From: Piper betle
Lineage: Eukaryota > Streptophyta > Magnoliopsida > Piperales > Piperaceae
Assembly: GCA_033002965.1 (NCBI GenBank)
Contig: JAURVB010013186.1
Location: 216,643 to 280,642 of the forward strand
Reading direction: 5' to 3'
DNA length: 64,000 nucleotides
The notes beneath the pieces are model-generated. The model saw nothing but the letters and a program-made list of their open reading frames with translations, was not told where the DNA came from and did no database searches. Of the stretch, positions 1 to 11,694 are shown piece by piece. Both the position numbers and the translations under genes were made by a program. Position 1 is the stretch's first letter. Every line of letters starts with the position of its first letter.

Positions 1-244
1 GTTATTTTTAAGGCCACCTTGCTACCTCAACCTCGATCACCAAATATATCTGTAGTTTAGTAACTGCATAGCAACAGAACAGTGGTCGTAAAAATAATGA
101 TGTCATTAGTGACCGGCATCAGCGACAAGAATTAACTGTTACAAAACTCCTATCGCTATGCGATCGATATTAATTATGAATAATTTTGCAACTTAAAGGC
201 TGTGGCAAAGCGGTCAAAAAATTTCTCTGATTCAAGCCAGTCGC
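1..244. repeat. Segment A copy 1, left part
   Basis: Non-coding sequence closely matching 17506-17752 and 44990-45225. The shared block runs through a stretch on unequal 'gtcgc' motifs and ends at the hAT insertion point. The copy continues to the left of the window and resumes at 2244 after the hAT element. In copy 2 the same block is the 5' flank of the terpene synthase pseudogene, so this copy may have served another terpene synthase gene lying before position 1 on the minus strand; that is inference. Confidence 0.8.
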
Positions 245-799
245 TAGGGGTGGGCGTGGACGTCCGAATTTGTCCGTCTGTCCGATGTCCGAAGTACGTC
301 TGACTGAATTTGACCGACCGAACTCCACCGAATTAAAACAAACCAAACATGGACATTTTTTTGTCCGACCGAATGACCGACCGAGTATCCGATATTTTAT
401 ATCAATAATATAATGTTTTCAACATTTGTAAGACTAATATTATAGTTTATGAAAATTTTAAAATATAAATATACAGTAAAATTAATTAAGTTTATACATA
501 AAATTGATATTTCATATCTTAAATATCCAAAAATGGCGTACATATAAAAAGGGTAAAAGTCACTCTTATATTTAGGAATTTAGAACTATACATTTACATT
601 AACAATCATATCAAACCACTTACAATTTAGTTAACATGCTCTAAATTTTTTAAGTTAAACAAAAAATAATATACATATAGAAACTTTAAAAAAATCATTG
701 ACATCAAAATATAGTCTAATATTGCATATACTTCAAAGATAAAATATTGTAATAATTGATTCTTCATCTAGCTCACCTGCATTAAAAAAATATAAAAAA

Positions 800-1107
800 G
801 TTAATTACTCATGTTTTATATCCTCTTTATTTTAAAATTAGGATATTTCCCTTCAATATGCCTCTATAAATGAGCAGTTGCATAACTTTTAGTTCCCTCA
901 AACTTCTTTTCACAATAACAACAAATAAGAGATTGTTCCATTCTTCTAATATTTTCTATCAAAATAGGTGCATATACCGGATGTTATTTTTCTCTTTTTT
1001 AATAATGTATTGTTTATATATTCTCCTTCTTTAGCAATCGAATTTTTATTATGATTTTCATCCCTACTTTGTTCAGTTACATTTATTAAAAAATTTGTAT
1101 GATCCAT
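800..1107 (-). pseudogene. hAT transposase N-terminus relic with BED zinc finger
   Basis: A minus-strand ATG at 1107-1105 opens a 53-codon frame rich in K/N ending in KKRKIT...YFDRKY and a stop. After a frame change the next stretch reads EQSLICCYCEKKFEGTKSY followed by AHL, a stop, then RH. The spacing CxxC...HxxxH is that of the BED-type zinc finger at the start of hAT transposases. Only about 700 bp remain between this finger and the left terminus, too short for the catalytic RNase-H-like and dimerisation domains, so the element is not autonomous. The frameshift and the in-frame stop show it is dead. Confidence 0.7.
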
Positions 1108-1589
1108 CTTCGAAAAAAATATATCACATTATAAACATAATGTAAAACCAGTGATCTGAGTCAGGGTTTTATGCTTATGAACTCATCGGTTCAATCGTCG
1201 GTTCAAGTCGAGTATGTTTTAGAATACGTGTATTGAGTCGACGCTGGTTGGGTGCATGAGCCATGAGGGTCATGCGTACCCAAGTATATGATGATAACAT
1301 CATGAATACAACAAAAAAGAATGAGTTATCAGAATATATGAGAGTATGCCAATCATTTTCTTATTTTATATATAGTTGATCGTGGAATTAGTATAGCCTG
1401 TTTACCGCGTTAGGACGCATTACGGGGAATTTGGATGGGTTGTTAGTTATAGAATGTCATTATGATGTTGTAGTGTTTATTTTATTTTATGGGATTTTTT
1501 CTGATTTTATGGATTTTTTTAAGATTTATTCCGAGTTAATTATTATTATTGACTCGAGACATGAGCAAGTCAAGTCTTATTTACGATAT

Positions 1590-2000
1590 TGCCATCAATC
1601 AAACCCTCGACCCATTTCTCTTCCCCATCTATGCCGCGCCGCCCTCTTGTCGTGGTTGCCGATACCGCCAACGTCACCCTGCGCCGATCGTCACCGCCAA
1701 GCCCCGTCACAGCGTTGCCGTGATGCCCCGAGCGCCCCCGCCGTCGCCCGGCCTCCACGACGCCGGAATCGCCGCTCGTTGTCGATTCTGCCGCCGATTA
1801 ACCTTTGCTCGCGTGGTCGATTCCGCCGCCGGCGACCATCGCTGCGGCCGTCTAGTCACCGCTTTGACATTGCCAACCCTCCCACCGCCTTCCCCGATAT
1901 GAGCGGAGCACATCACCGCTGAGGCTGGCCGGATCTAGCCACCCACCACCAACCGCCTCTGTTTAACCATTTTCTGGCAACCGCCACCTCCGCCTAGCAT
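1590..2000. other. GC-rich island inside the hAT element
   Basis: A sharp change to very C/G-rich sequence with several overlapping short frames on both strands. None shows a domain I recognise, and Pro/Arg/Ala-rich translations are expected from the composition alone. It is preceded by one unit (about 1530-1585) resembling the 32-bp 'gactcgag...gagtcaag' satellite found upstream of ISE2. It may be a captured host first exon, as hAT and MULE elements sometimes carry; this is inference. Confidence 0.5.
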
Positions 2001-2243
2001 GTCGACGTCGTAAATGGGTTAAGCTCGCCGAGCCGATTCCAATGGTTCCAATGGAGGTTCGCTGGAAGTGCATAGCGTGGCGGTGGTGGCGGGGCAGAGG
2101 GTTTCGGACTGTTCGCGAACACAGCTTGGGCCCAACGAACAATTCGATGTTCGAAGTCGGTCGGACAAATTTTGTCCGACAAAATTCCAAATGGACGCGG
2201 ACAATAATTCGTTCGATGTTTGTCCGACCGATGCCCACCCCTA

Positions 2244-2575
2244 CCGGTAGCTAGCTGGTCTGAAAAAACCATTGAAAATGCCGGTCAAAAATCTGCGAAT
2301 GTTAATAGCTGTTTTTATACTAGTGTGAGGAATCACACTTGGTTGGAAGCTGGAGCACAATTTGATGTCTTAGGCAACTGGAAAAATACTTCATTAAAAT
2401 ATAAAATTTAATGGTTCATGGCTAGAGATATTTTTGGCAATTCTACTTTCTATGGTAGCATCGGAATCTTCGCCTAGCACTAGAAGAACTATCAATGATT
2501 ACCGAAGTAGTGTAAAACAGAAAACAGTTGAAGCTTTGATCATATGCGCTAAAGATCAACCCATTTCAAGCCGGT
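2244..2575. repeat. Segment A copy 1, right part
   Basis: Resumes the match to copies 2 and 3 directly after the hAT target duplication. Shared blocks include the 'aaaacagaaaacagttgaag' stretch near 2515 and the 'gcgctaaagat' near 2550. Homology to the other copies stops at about 2560. No coding potential seen. Confidence 0.8.
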
Positions 2576-4641
2576 TACTTTTTTAGGACTGCGTAAGTGG
2601 TCGTAAAAGGCCGATCGCTGATGATCAATTTTCTATGGTGTTGTTTTCATATTTAGATTGAACAAACCTTTGCTAATGGAATCTTATTTCCATCAAGCTA
2701 GTATTTATTTAACAACATATAACTTTACTATTCCTGATAGACCTTGAATTTAGTTATGACGGATTTTCCAAAAGAAATTCTTTGTCCATGTACAACATTT
2801 TAGATTTTTCCTGATTTATTTATTAACTTCTAAAAATCATAGCATTTACTAAAAAACTCCGATTGGCATGATTCTTAATTTATTAGATTTCTTTAAAATC
2901 CAAGTTTCATTCCTATAAATTTTATCATTTTTGGGTATGTATTTTGTGAGGAATGAATTTTTTAAATGTTAGATACTCAATCTGTCCTGATTTAAAAACT
3001 CAAGATTTTGTCCGATATTACAGCTTGAAATTTCCACTATGTTATGTGGCATCTTAATATTGTTCCATGTTGATCATTGCATAGGTGATTTGATTATGCT
3101 ATTATTCCTTCTCGAATGTGTGTTATACATGATTAGCCAGTATTATGTAAGATTAGTTCACGATGTATATGATCAGCAACGTTATATTCTTAGTTTGCAT
3201 GAAGTTCTCTTCGGAATTATTTTTATAGAATTAAGTGTAAAGCAATATATGTATGAGTGTTTTTCATTGTTTTGTACATGGTAGTCAGTATGCCGGAAAG
3301 GCAGATGCAATAATCTGTATATGTCTTCTACTTTTTTACATTATTCCACTTAGATGATAAATAAAAATCAAGTATGTAAATAGAATCAACGAATTGGTCG
3401 GTATTTCTTGTGCATCTTTTTTTGTTGTAATTAGATACGTTGAATCTTAAATTTTAAGATGGCATTGATCAGAAGTAGTATCTTTACTTCTAGAGTGAGA
3501 TATGACATGCATATATATAAAGAATAATATTGAGCTTCTAAAAAAATCTGGCACATATATTTGAGATAGCTCTACAGTGATTATCGGGCTTTTGATTAAA
3601 TAAGTATGGAGGGTTAATATCATCTAGCTATATCGTGATGATCCCCTTTCATACATAGCACATAAAGTTATTGCAGCTGAAAGATAAAAAAAGACAAAGG
3701 GCGGTGATAAGTTATGAATGTCTAAAGGTGGATCTGGTATGTGTGTGTAGAGACGAAGGGCAGTGGTAAGTTATGCAATCTAAAGGCGGATCTTGTATGT
3801 ACGTGTGTGCGCACGCGCGTAGAGATATACCAAATGAGCTAAGCACTCTCAAATAATATTTGTGGGTAAATTGACAAGATGCTAGGTTTGAAATGGTTTA
3901 AGGCCCTTGGCGAACTTTATATCTGGGTGAATCCGAGATATATATCAATCATCGGTAATATGAGTCGTTTGATGCAATGCATTATTAAAGCTTCCACCAC
4001 CTATCTTCAACATTCAAGGCCAATTTTCTTGTTTATCAATCAACCAGTTGCTATTATCATCAATGCAAATAATTAATTTTATTCCTGGTTATTTGTAATC
4101 TTACTTGATGAGCAAAGAAATTTGGTCTTTCCAGCCCCCAATCCAATAAAATTGGCTTCAGCTTTTTGTATAAAGTACTCTTTTCCAGCCATCACTACTT
4201 AAATAAGATGGCCACAATATGTTCTTTCTTCATCAAACTCATCATTTTTGGACAAATGGTCTTCGACAATGACTTGCCTTCAAATAAGCGCAAAACCAGA
4301 TGAGTAAGCAAACCTATCCGCCTAATATATCCGTAATAGAAATCAGCATACATCTTTCTTTGATTACCACTTTAGTTATTCAGGCAATATTCTTCAATGT
4401 TCTGGGAGTTGTTTAAATTTGTTCAAATACAGCATTTCATACGACAATCAGCAATTTAAACCATCTATATTAATGTGGTAGTCTAGTACCAATATCCTTT
4501 ATTCGATAAGTAGATCACACAAATAAATTACTAAGTGCACACACTCTTCAATTACATATATATATATAATGACTGATATTCATGTAGATTTGTAGCGCTG
4601 ATGTGTAGAAATATATATTTGTAGCGATTGATGATCTTTAG
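2576..4641. other. Intergenic, 3' flank of terpene synthase pseudogene
   Basis: AT-rich sequence with no gene I can support; the open frames here show no family features. It contains a two-copy direct repeat of about 62 bp at roughly 3695-3820 (units begin 'aagggcggtgataagttatg' and 'aagggcagtggtaagttatg'), followed by a short GT/CG dinucleotide stretch. Confidence 0.6.
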
Positions 4642-5579
4642 TCAAATTGGAATCGGATCCTTGTACAGCACACTAATTCTTTCCTTTGTTTTTCCACCTG
4701 AGAAAGTGTAGCCATCTTCATACTGGTATACTATCCCTGCAATCCTTGCCATATTAACAATTGGCTTAAGGACCTCCATAGGGAAACGAATGGACCTCAT
4801 TCAAGCTTTGTTCATGTCCTTCCATGCCCGCCCCTGAACTTCACCTATCCTATCAACGGCCACCTCCCAACTGCATTGGAGTTCTTCCATGTGACATTGA
4901 ATAGCTGATGCACAATGCCCTCTAGACTGCTCAAACTGGAGATGTTTACAAAATAATTAAACACAATAGTAAAAAAAATGATTTGTTATGGTCAGAATCG
5001 TTGGAATTTGAGATTTAGACTTTTTAATTTTATTGATTCCTCCCTTTGCATCAGTGCATGTATATGTTTATGCATGTATGGATGTGTCAAGTGGAATTTT
5101 TTAGCCTTCTTGTCCAGAATTTAGTTTTCCATTAAAGTGTGAAATACCAAGAGTCCTCACGTTCATTTATAAATAGGAGGTGCTACGAGATGTGTGTAAC
5201 ACAATATTTAAAACGAGTACAAGAATGAGATGAAGGACGAACACTTGGATCTAATTAATGTCCTGTTATATTGTGATTTAAACCTTCTTATTCTTTAACA
5301 AATTTTGTGAATCTTTCTGATAGCTAGCTTGTGAGACAAAGGTGGTTGCCTCTGTTGTAGCCACACACGTGTAGGGAGAAGGCCGTTGAATTTTAAGGTC
5401 AATTAGCCATTCTAGGTCCTAGTGTCGGGGGCAATTATATCTCTTTAATAAAAGCACCCACCATAATGTTTTTGAATTATTTCTTCTTCAAATTAGGATT
5501 TCCATCGTGATTCATTCTTTTTTGTCTTTTTTATCTCTTTCACTATTTGTGAGGTTTGTATTTTCTACACCCATTGCTC

Positions 5580-5661
5580 TAATATTTTGAACAGCAGTCT
5601 CTATTGTAGTAGTAGACTAAATCCTCACTCTTTATGGGATTCAAAAAGATATCTATCTATC

Positions 5662-5692
<31 letters not shown>

Positions 5693-7898
5693 GTGTGTGC
5701 GAGTGTGCGAGTGTGTGACTTTTCTACACTCTTACATTATTAATGAATCCTAATTCTTTCTACACTGTTTTCATCAATGACATTTCCTGAAATTTCTAGT
5801 TAGAAAGTTTTCTACATAAGTATAAAATGTTTTATAATTACCAGAGGGCTTATTGATGATGTAGAAGTATCCAATCAAATTAGGATTAAAACAACTTCCC
5901 TTAAGCCTAATTTAATTTATTCTAGACATTTTCATGTTCCTTTCATTCTTGAGATAAATTGACTTTTTCGCCTTCAATTTCTATCTTTTTTGGTGCTTCT
6001 TTCGTTTTCCGCACTTGAATAGTTTGCTTCATAGATTCTTACTTTTTGTTAAATCATTGTCTATGGAACTTGAAGAAATCCATAAATTAATTGACCGTCA
6101 TCATCTCTAAGTGTCCATTGCTTGGCATGAAAATAATGTAATTGACATGAAAATTTCAAAAAATTCAACAATGCTAGAAATAGTTATATTTATTTCATGT
6201 ATTTTATATATAAGGCAATAATAAGTTAATCATTTTATATACAAGTTAGGTGTGGTTACATCAAAGTGGGAGTATAAATGATCGTGTTTGCTTCTATGTC
6301 GGTAAACCAATGTGCCCTCCCATTTCAATTAATTTTTCTCTTTTTCTTATATATCTAAAGAAGGAAAGGGAGAAAATTTTTGAACGTGCGTGAACCAGTT
6401 GATGATAATCAAGATTCATTTCAACATATTAAGCATTAAGATGGTACTATTTTTTTTAAAGAAATATATTATAATATATATAATTTTTAGTAAGATTGAA
6501 CATTTAAAATTTTCATGCCATTTATATTTATTTAACGCCACCCAACTAGAGCCTAAGTGTTTGAGCATAAATATTTACTTTCTTCACCCCTACAAGAACT
6601 CTATAATATTCCCAAAAGTTAGTCATATCAACTACTTACAGGGTAAGACCAACTATATTAGTAGCGATGCGCTTTTAGATTCTCAATTATTATTAACTAT
6701 ATATGAAAAAATGACTCGACTCGTGGTTTGTATTTCGGTTTGGCCTTTATGGATGGCATCAGAGTCAACCCATGAGTGTATTGGTGATTTATGTAGGACA
6801 CATGTGCTTAAGAAAGGAATTTCATGCCTTAATTTCCTAAAGAATTAGTCTTTCCTTCAATACCTATACATGTAAGAACAAATCTATTAATAGGGATGTG
6901 ATTATAGAATATCTTTAGTTTATGTTGAAAACATTTGATGTAATCACTAAGTCTATCAGCTTGCTTCCTTTACCCAGTCATTAAAAATTCTATAAGATCT
7001 TTGAAACTTGCTTAGATGTAGATGATCATGCAATTACTTTAAAAGCACCATCATCTATTTATTGATCAATGTGTTTTATTATCTTTCTTTTAACTTGTTG
7101 TATCCTTCAATATAATTTTACCTATCTCGTATTGGATGCTGAAAAGTAATTTTTTTATCCTTTTTCACTCAAATCTTGTGATGTCTCCTTTTGGGGCTCA
7201 TATTTAAGCTCTTTAAGCTTTTCTCCACAATATCATATCCATTAATTGATGCCAAAGATTACCTTTCCTCTCTAGTTCAAATCATGCGAAGTCATTGTTC
7301 GTTAATGCTTTTATGTAACTTCATCTTCGCACTTCATCTAGCCTTACCATTGCATCTAATATGAGATGAATCTGATATTTAACACTAATCTTTCTTTAGA
7401 AACATTTACTGATTAGAACCTAGCTGCCTCTGATACCAATTGTTGGAAGTGAAGAGTTTCATGGTTATAAAGTAGAATTGTAAGTATATAAACTGAATAA
7501 CAGCAAAATGGATAACTCTATAACATGAAGACTTTAGGACAAGTGAATACATAACATGATTTCTTTACATGAATATGAACTTGATAAAATGTAGAAAGAG
7601 CACTGTGAAACTTTGGAGGACTTAGTACTTAACTAAGGAATCTCCGGTAGGGAGCCTTATCTTTCAACTCGTGAGCCTCAATTCACGTATGAATCCATGA
7701 AGTTATAAATAGGCTCTGTGACTCTTCCACAGACTTTTACGTTATTAGATTCTAAGTATTATTATACTTCTGATTAATGACATTTCTTGAACTTTTCAGT
7801 TAATTAGTTTTACACACAATTAAAAGAATATTCTAGAATTACATCTCAGAGGGTTATTGCTCTAGAATTACGATTCAAGTAAGGATAACTTTTCAACA
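5580..7898 (-). mobile_element. Non-autonomous LTR element in the last TPS intron
   Basis: The right (5') LTR spans 7441-7898 and begins TGTTGGAAG and ends TTTTCAACA. Next to it, at 7426-7438, lies the complement of a tRNA-iMet primer-binding site (cctctgatacca), two bases from the LTR. A diverged second LTR is recognisable at about 5720-5894: 'ttattaatgaatcc', 'aatgacatttcctgaa' and 'agagggcttattg' pair with 7744-7850. It is followed by a purine tract on the minus strand (complement of cttcccttaa). The left limit of this LTR is uncertain. The roughly 1.5-kb interior shows no gag or pol. The LTRs differ at around 30% of sites by eye, so the insertion is old. Confidence 0.65.
5651..5691. repeat. 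(TCTA)n microsatellite
   Basis: About ten tandem TCTA/ATCT units with one TTTA interruption, followed by a GTGTGCGA stretch, within the last TPS intron. Confidence 0.9.
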
Positions 7899-10677
7899 AA
7901 TTTATGTAGTTGGACTTACTAAACTATATGATCCAAATGGAAACTATTGCCCCCTCGTAGCTCCATTGTAGAATGATCATCCTTTATGGGAATGTAATAT
8001 ATAAGGGTGCAAAATATAAGTAGATGAATACATTACCTTGCAAGTCATAATATCATCCGCAATGCGTCCAATACGTGCCGAGTCTTTAAAAAGTTTAGGG
8101 TAACCTTTGAACCATTCAAAAACCTCATTTGTGGCAATATCTCCCCACCCAGCAATGCAAGCAGGATATAACACTCCGTATGTGCTGCTGGTCTCCGAAA
8201 CAACCAAGTCTTCTTCTAATGTGGGGATGTATCTTTCGTGCAGCCAAGTTGTTTCTTGAAGGTAACTTTTGTACCAATTTTTCATCTTGAGTCACAAGAA
8301 GGATAGAAAATTTTAACAGTGGCTAGATGGTATTTGAAATCATTGAATTCATATTCGTTGGTTATGTCAAATTAAATAGATCTTATTTAATATTGAGCTA
8401 TTAGGATGAGTGGGGCTAAATTATCTAAATTTATGCGGCGCCAAAGCCAAAGGGTATGGTTTGACCCAACAAGAGTATAGATCTGATCAAAGAGTATTAA
8501 ATTGCTCTAATTTATTCCTAAAAGACAACTTATCCATATCAGTTCACCTGTTAAGCCATTAAAATTACTTCCACCCGAAGAGAAGTGTTAAAATAAAATT
8601 ATAAAATGGTTTCATTTCCTAGTGTTTTTAAGCAAGTAGTTAAATCGGTACATAAAAAATTGATACCTCTTCAGCTATGTATTGCACTCGGTGTGCATTT
8701 CCTTCTGGTGCCAGTTCCTCTTCAAACTCCTTCAAAGCGTGAAAAATCGCCTCATATAATGGTTAAGTGTATTCTGGTATAGTTTCAATGGCCGCAACAT
8801 CATACCTATTGATTAATTCATACTTTGTTCATTATATGAGAAAATTTATTGGCTGCTACTATTCCCTTTAAACTGACAGTAGAGTGTTAGTGTACATGTT
8901 CACACACATTATCTCTATTTAATCAGGCTTAGATGATCTTTACATGGATACTTACCTGCAAATAGCGTCAGTAAATACTCGAAGCTCATCCAATGATCCA
9001 TAAACATCGTATTCATCAACTAGAACACCACAAAGGGCAAGCATCTTGGTGCCCATGATCCTGCCTCTTGAATAATGCGGCTCAAAGAAAAGGCCGGAAA
9101 CGTAGAAGTAGTTCTCTGAAATTCGATCCCTTGCAAATGTCATCTTGCCAACAAGATCGAGTTTCCTCCACCACCTGCGCAAACAAATTAACCCAGTACG
9201 TATTTGTTTAGGGAGTTGGGCACGAACATTAATTGAAATTCAAAAATTATCTGGTGGTGTATGCTATATATTATCAGTTACGTATATATGTATATGTTTA
9301 TCTATCGTACTACTGACTTGGTTAGCTCCGTAAGCTCCCATTGGTGTAAGGCTTGCAAGATGTTGTAATCCAGCTTTGCAAACTCTAGCAGCTCCTTGTT
9401 GATCATATTGGAACCTTCTTCTTCACACAAAGAGGTGAAATCCCTGGCTTCCAACCATTCAATCCGTTTGTGAAGAGGCAGTTCTAAAGAGTGCGATACT
9501 CGTTTGGCTAGAAGGGAGTCTAAGCCGTGTAGAGCAGCTTGCAGATGCTTTTTGGAGAACGACAAGGCTTCGTCTAGTATCAAGTGTTCTACACTTCCAG
9601 CGTAAGATGCTTCGTATAAGCTTAGAAGGCCCATCACATCAAAAGCTAGATGTTCCTTAAAACCGCCATGGGCATCCTTGAATTTGTTAAATGCATCTGT
9701 TGAATATCACCATTGCCTTGTGTTTGAAGTCAATGTTTGCGCCAATAAATGCATGGAATGCATGTACTTCACGTTTTCCATGCAAGTGCAAGCATAAATC
9801 AGGTGAATATGTGCTAGCCATGTCAGTGCACGTTTGTTAACAAGTTATCAAACAAGAGTAATCAATTATACCAAGCCGCTAAGTACGACGATGCAACTCG
9901 TGTAAATTAATGAGTTTTATCCGTAGAGGAAAAATTAAGTACTTAACCTGCAATTTTTTATAATGGAGAAAAAATAAATGATAGATCTACTATTTGTTTG
10001 GCCTTTGAAAAGACTTTAAACAAGTATTATTGACCTATCTTAGTCTAAAAGCTAGTTAAAGAATATTACTTTCTCGTTAGCCTATACAAAAATCACTAAC
10101 CTTATCCACCACTTATGTGGATTAACAACCCTCATAAAGGTGGCCTTTATTTTTAGTACGAAAGTGAATTAAAGTTCATAATTCATTACCTGACGATGCG
10201 TGGAACCCATTTTGTCTGAGAAGGCGAAATCATAGGGTCAGGGTGTGAAGGTCGTCTTCAGAAGAATCATCGGTGTAGGTGTTTATCATGTTCTTCAAAG
10301 CTTCGTCTATCTCCATCTCAAACTGGTAAGAGACTCCAAGGTGACAAAGCGCATCAATCAGATGGACTTGCTCTGCTCCCTTTGCGCAGCTTAACATGTC
10401 AAGCACTTTATCTTTGATATCCTTTGCTCTTCCTCTCCATGAGTCCAATCTCTGCATCAGCAAACCATTCATCTGCACAATAATATACACACCAAAGATA
10501 TCTAATAATATTGAAGGTATCAAAATCTTTTAATACCTCTTCATTTGGGGAAATTTTCAAGAAGTAATCACCCCAAATGTCTTCTGGAAAGGTAACCAAT
10601 TTGCGGCCTACATTATTAACCTGAAGTTCTTTTGGTGGTGCTTTGGCAGAGATATTGATAGCACAAACGGCATCCAT

Positions 10678-10926
10678 TGCACTCTTTGATCTCTATCTGT
10701 TCCAATAGATAAGAATCTACTACTAAACCCTTCTTTATATAGGCGAAAAAAGATGAACAATAATACTACACTGTGATGCTTCACATGTGATGCACGATAC
10801 CTCAATAAATGTCTTGATTCTGACATTATGGGTCTCTTAAATTACAGAGAAGTGTCAATGTCGTCCCTGAATAGACTGAAATGGAATAATGGAAATTGCA
10901 TACCATGCTTTCATTTAGGCAATTAC
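10678..10926 (-). promoter_or_regulatory. 5' flank of the terpene synthase pseudogene
   Basis: The 249 bp between the TPS start codon and the Copia insertion. On the minus strand 'tatataaag' lies near 10733-10741, about 60 bp before the ATG, in the position of a TATA box. From 10751 outward the sequence matches segment A ('gatgaacaataatactacac') and ends with one unit of the 134-bp minisatellite, ending 'ggcaattac' at 10926. The flank then continues at 17002 on the far side of the Copia element. Confidence 0.6.
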
Positions 10927-11358
10927 TGTTGGACTTTATTAGATTTCAGATCAAATCATCAAAGTAAATAAACTAGATAGCGAAAGCATACCTGAAGCCA
11001 TAAGAGAAATTAGAGTCTTGACCACCTTAGGTATTGGTCTTCTAAATCTAAGAAAGTTTTTCAAAACCCGAGTTCTAGACAATGGGATACCAGAACAAAA
11101 ACCGCTTATTAATTCAAAGACCACAACCTCCTTATTTATAACTGTAGTTTCATAAATTCATTTTCACCCATCACGAAAAGAAAAATATAAAAAAGTATCT
11201 ACATATTAAATTCCACACTTTTCACGTTGAATTCCATACCTTAATTTATGGCCCATAACCTTTCACTTTAGTAGATCAATTTAATTTAGGCCAACCTTAT
11301 ATAATAACATATAACAAAATTCTTGATTCACGTATATATTTATGTCCAGCATCCAACA
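10927..11358 (-). repeat. Copia 3' LTR
   Basis: 432 bp, TGTTGGAC...CCAACA, next to the polypurine tract (11359-11369). Paired with 16589-16996. Confidence 0.95.
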
Positions 11359-11694
11359 ATCTCCCACTTGGACTTAATATATACACGAAGATAATTGTAT
11401 AACCTTATAAGCTCCAAAACATATGTCATTATTCCAAAATAACAATCTCGCCCATTGATTAATGTCAATATATGATCAAGGCAATTTTCGTTATATTTAT
11501 CATAACTAAACCTATCTATGGTCACATACGTTAACATAATTAAATGACATATATCAAGTATGGATGTGTAGCATGAAAATTACATGTAATGTGATCTAAC
11601 ATGCCTATTTTCAACTGGTCAAACCTTATGAGATCACCAAAAAATACCAAAACTACCAAAACAGAGTGAACCTTAAACCAAATACAAACTCCCA

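Larger units (their letters stand above)
245..2243. mobile_element. hAT-superfamily DNA transposon, decayed, with GC-rich passenger
   Basis: The ends are inverted repeats: TAGGGGTGGGCG on the left and GCCCACCCCTA on the right, the typical hAT terminus. The flanks are an 8-bp target duplication, ccagtcgc (237-244) and ccggtagc (2244-2251), matching at 6 of 8 bases. Segment A copies 2 and 3 are uninterrupted at this point (17745-17752 and 45218-45225), which confirms the insertion. Both ends carry clusters of TGTCCG/CCGACCGA motifs, as expected for hAT subterminal transposase-binding repeats (245-395 and 2140-2235). A transposase N-terminus with a BED finger remains on the minus strand near 800-1107. 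The right half holds a GC-rich island (about 1590-2000) with overlapping open frames that I do not recognise; it could be captured host sequence. Confidence 0.85.
4642..10677 (-). pseudogene. Terpene synthase (TPS-a, sesquiterpene-type) pseudogene, seven exons
   Basis: Exons: 10677-10537, 10472-10190, 9696-9318, 9174-8956, 8805-8667, 8285-8037 and 4935-4642 (141, 283, 379, 219, 139, 249 and 294 nt). All introns are GT-AG and all phases join to a 567-codon frame, the usual length for a cytosolic sesquiterpene synthase without a transit peptide. The 219, 139 and 249-nt exons are the standard class III TPS sizes. Visible motifs: RKx8W at residues 25-35 (normally RRx8W), RDR at 283-285, and an NSE/DTE-type motif DDIMTCKFE spanning the exon 6/7 join. 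The metal-binding DDxxD reads VDEYD (320-324), so the first Asp is lost. In-frame stops lie at codons 128 (10232-10230), 355 (8765-8763) and 515 (4803-4801). Intact homologues cyclise prenyl diphosphates; this copy cannot make the full enzyme. The last intron (about 3.1 kb) holds an LTR element and the 5' flank a Copia element. Confidence 0.93.

Noticed and set aside
1431..1922. Open frame of 163 codons and overlapping frames
   Set aside because: It spans the AT-rich to GC-rich border of the hAT element, and the frames overlap on both strands; composition explains them and no domain is seen.
6390..6848. Open frame of 152 codons on the plus strand
   Set aside because: Low-complexity I/K/L/F-rich translation in the interior of the intronic LTR element; no family features and wrong strand for that element.
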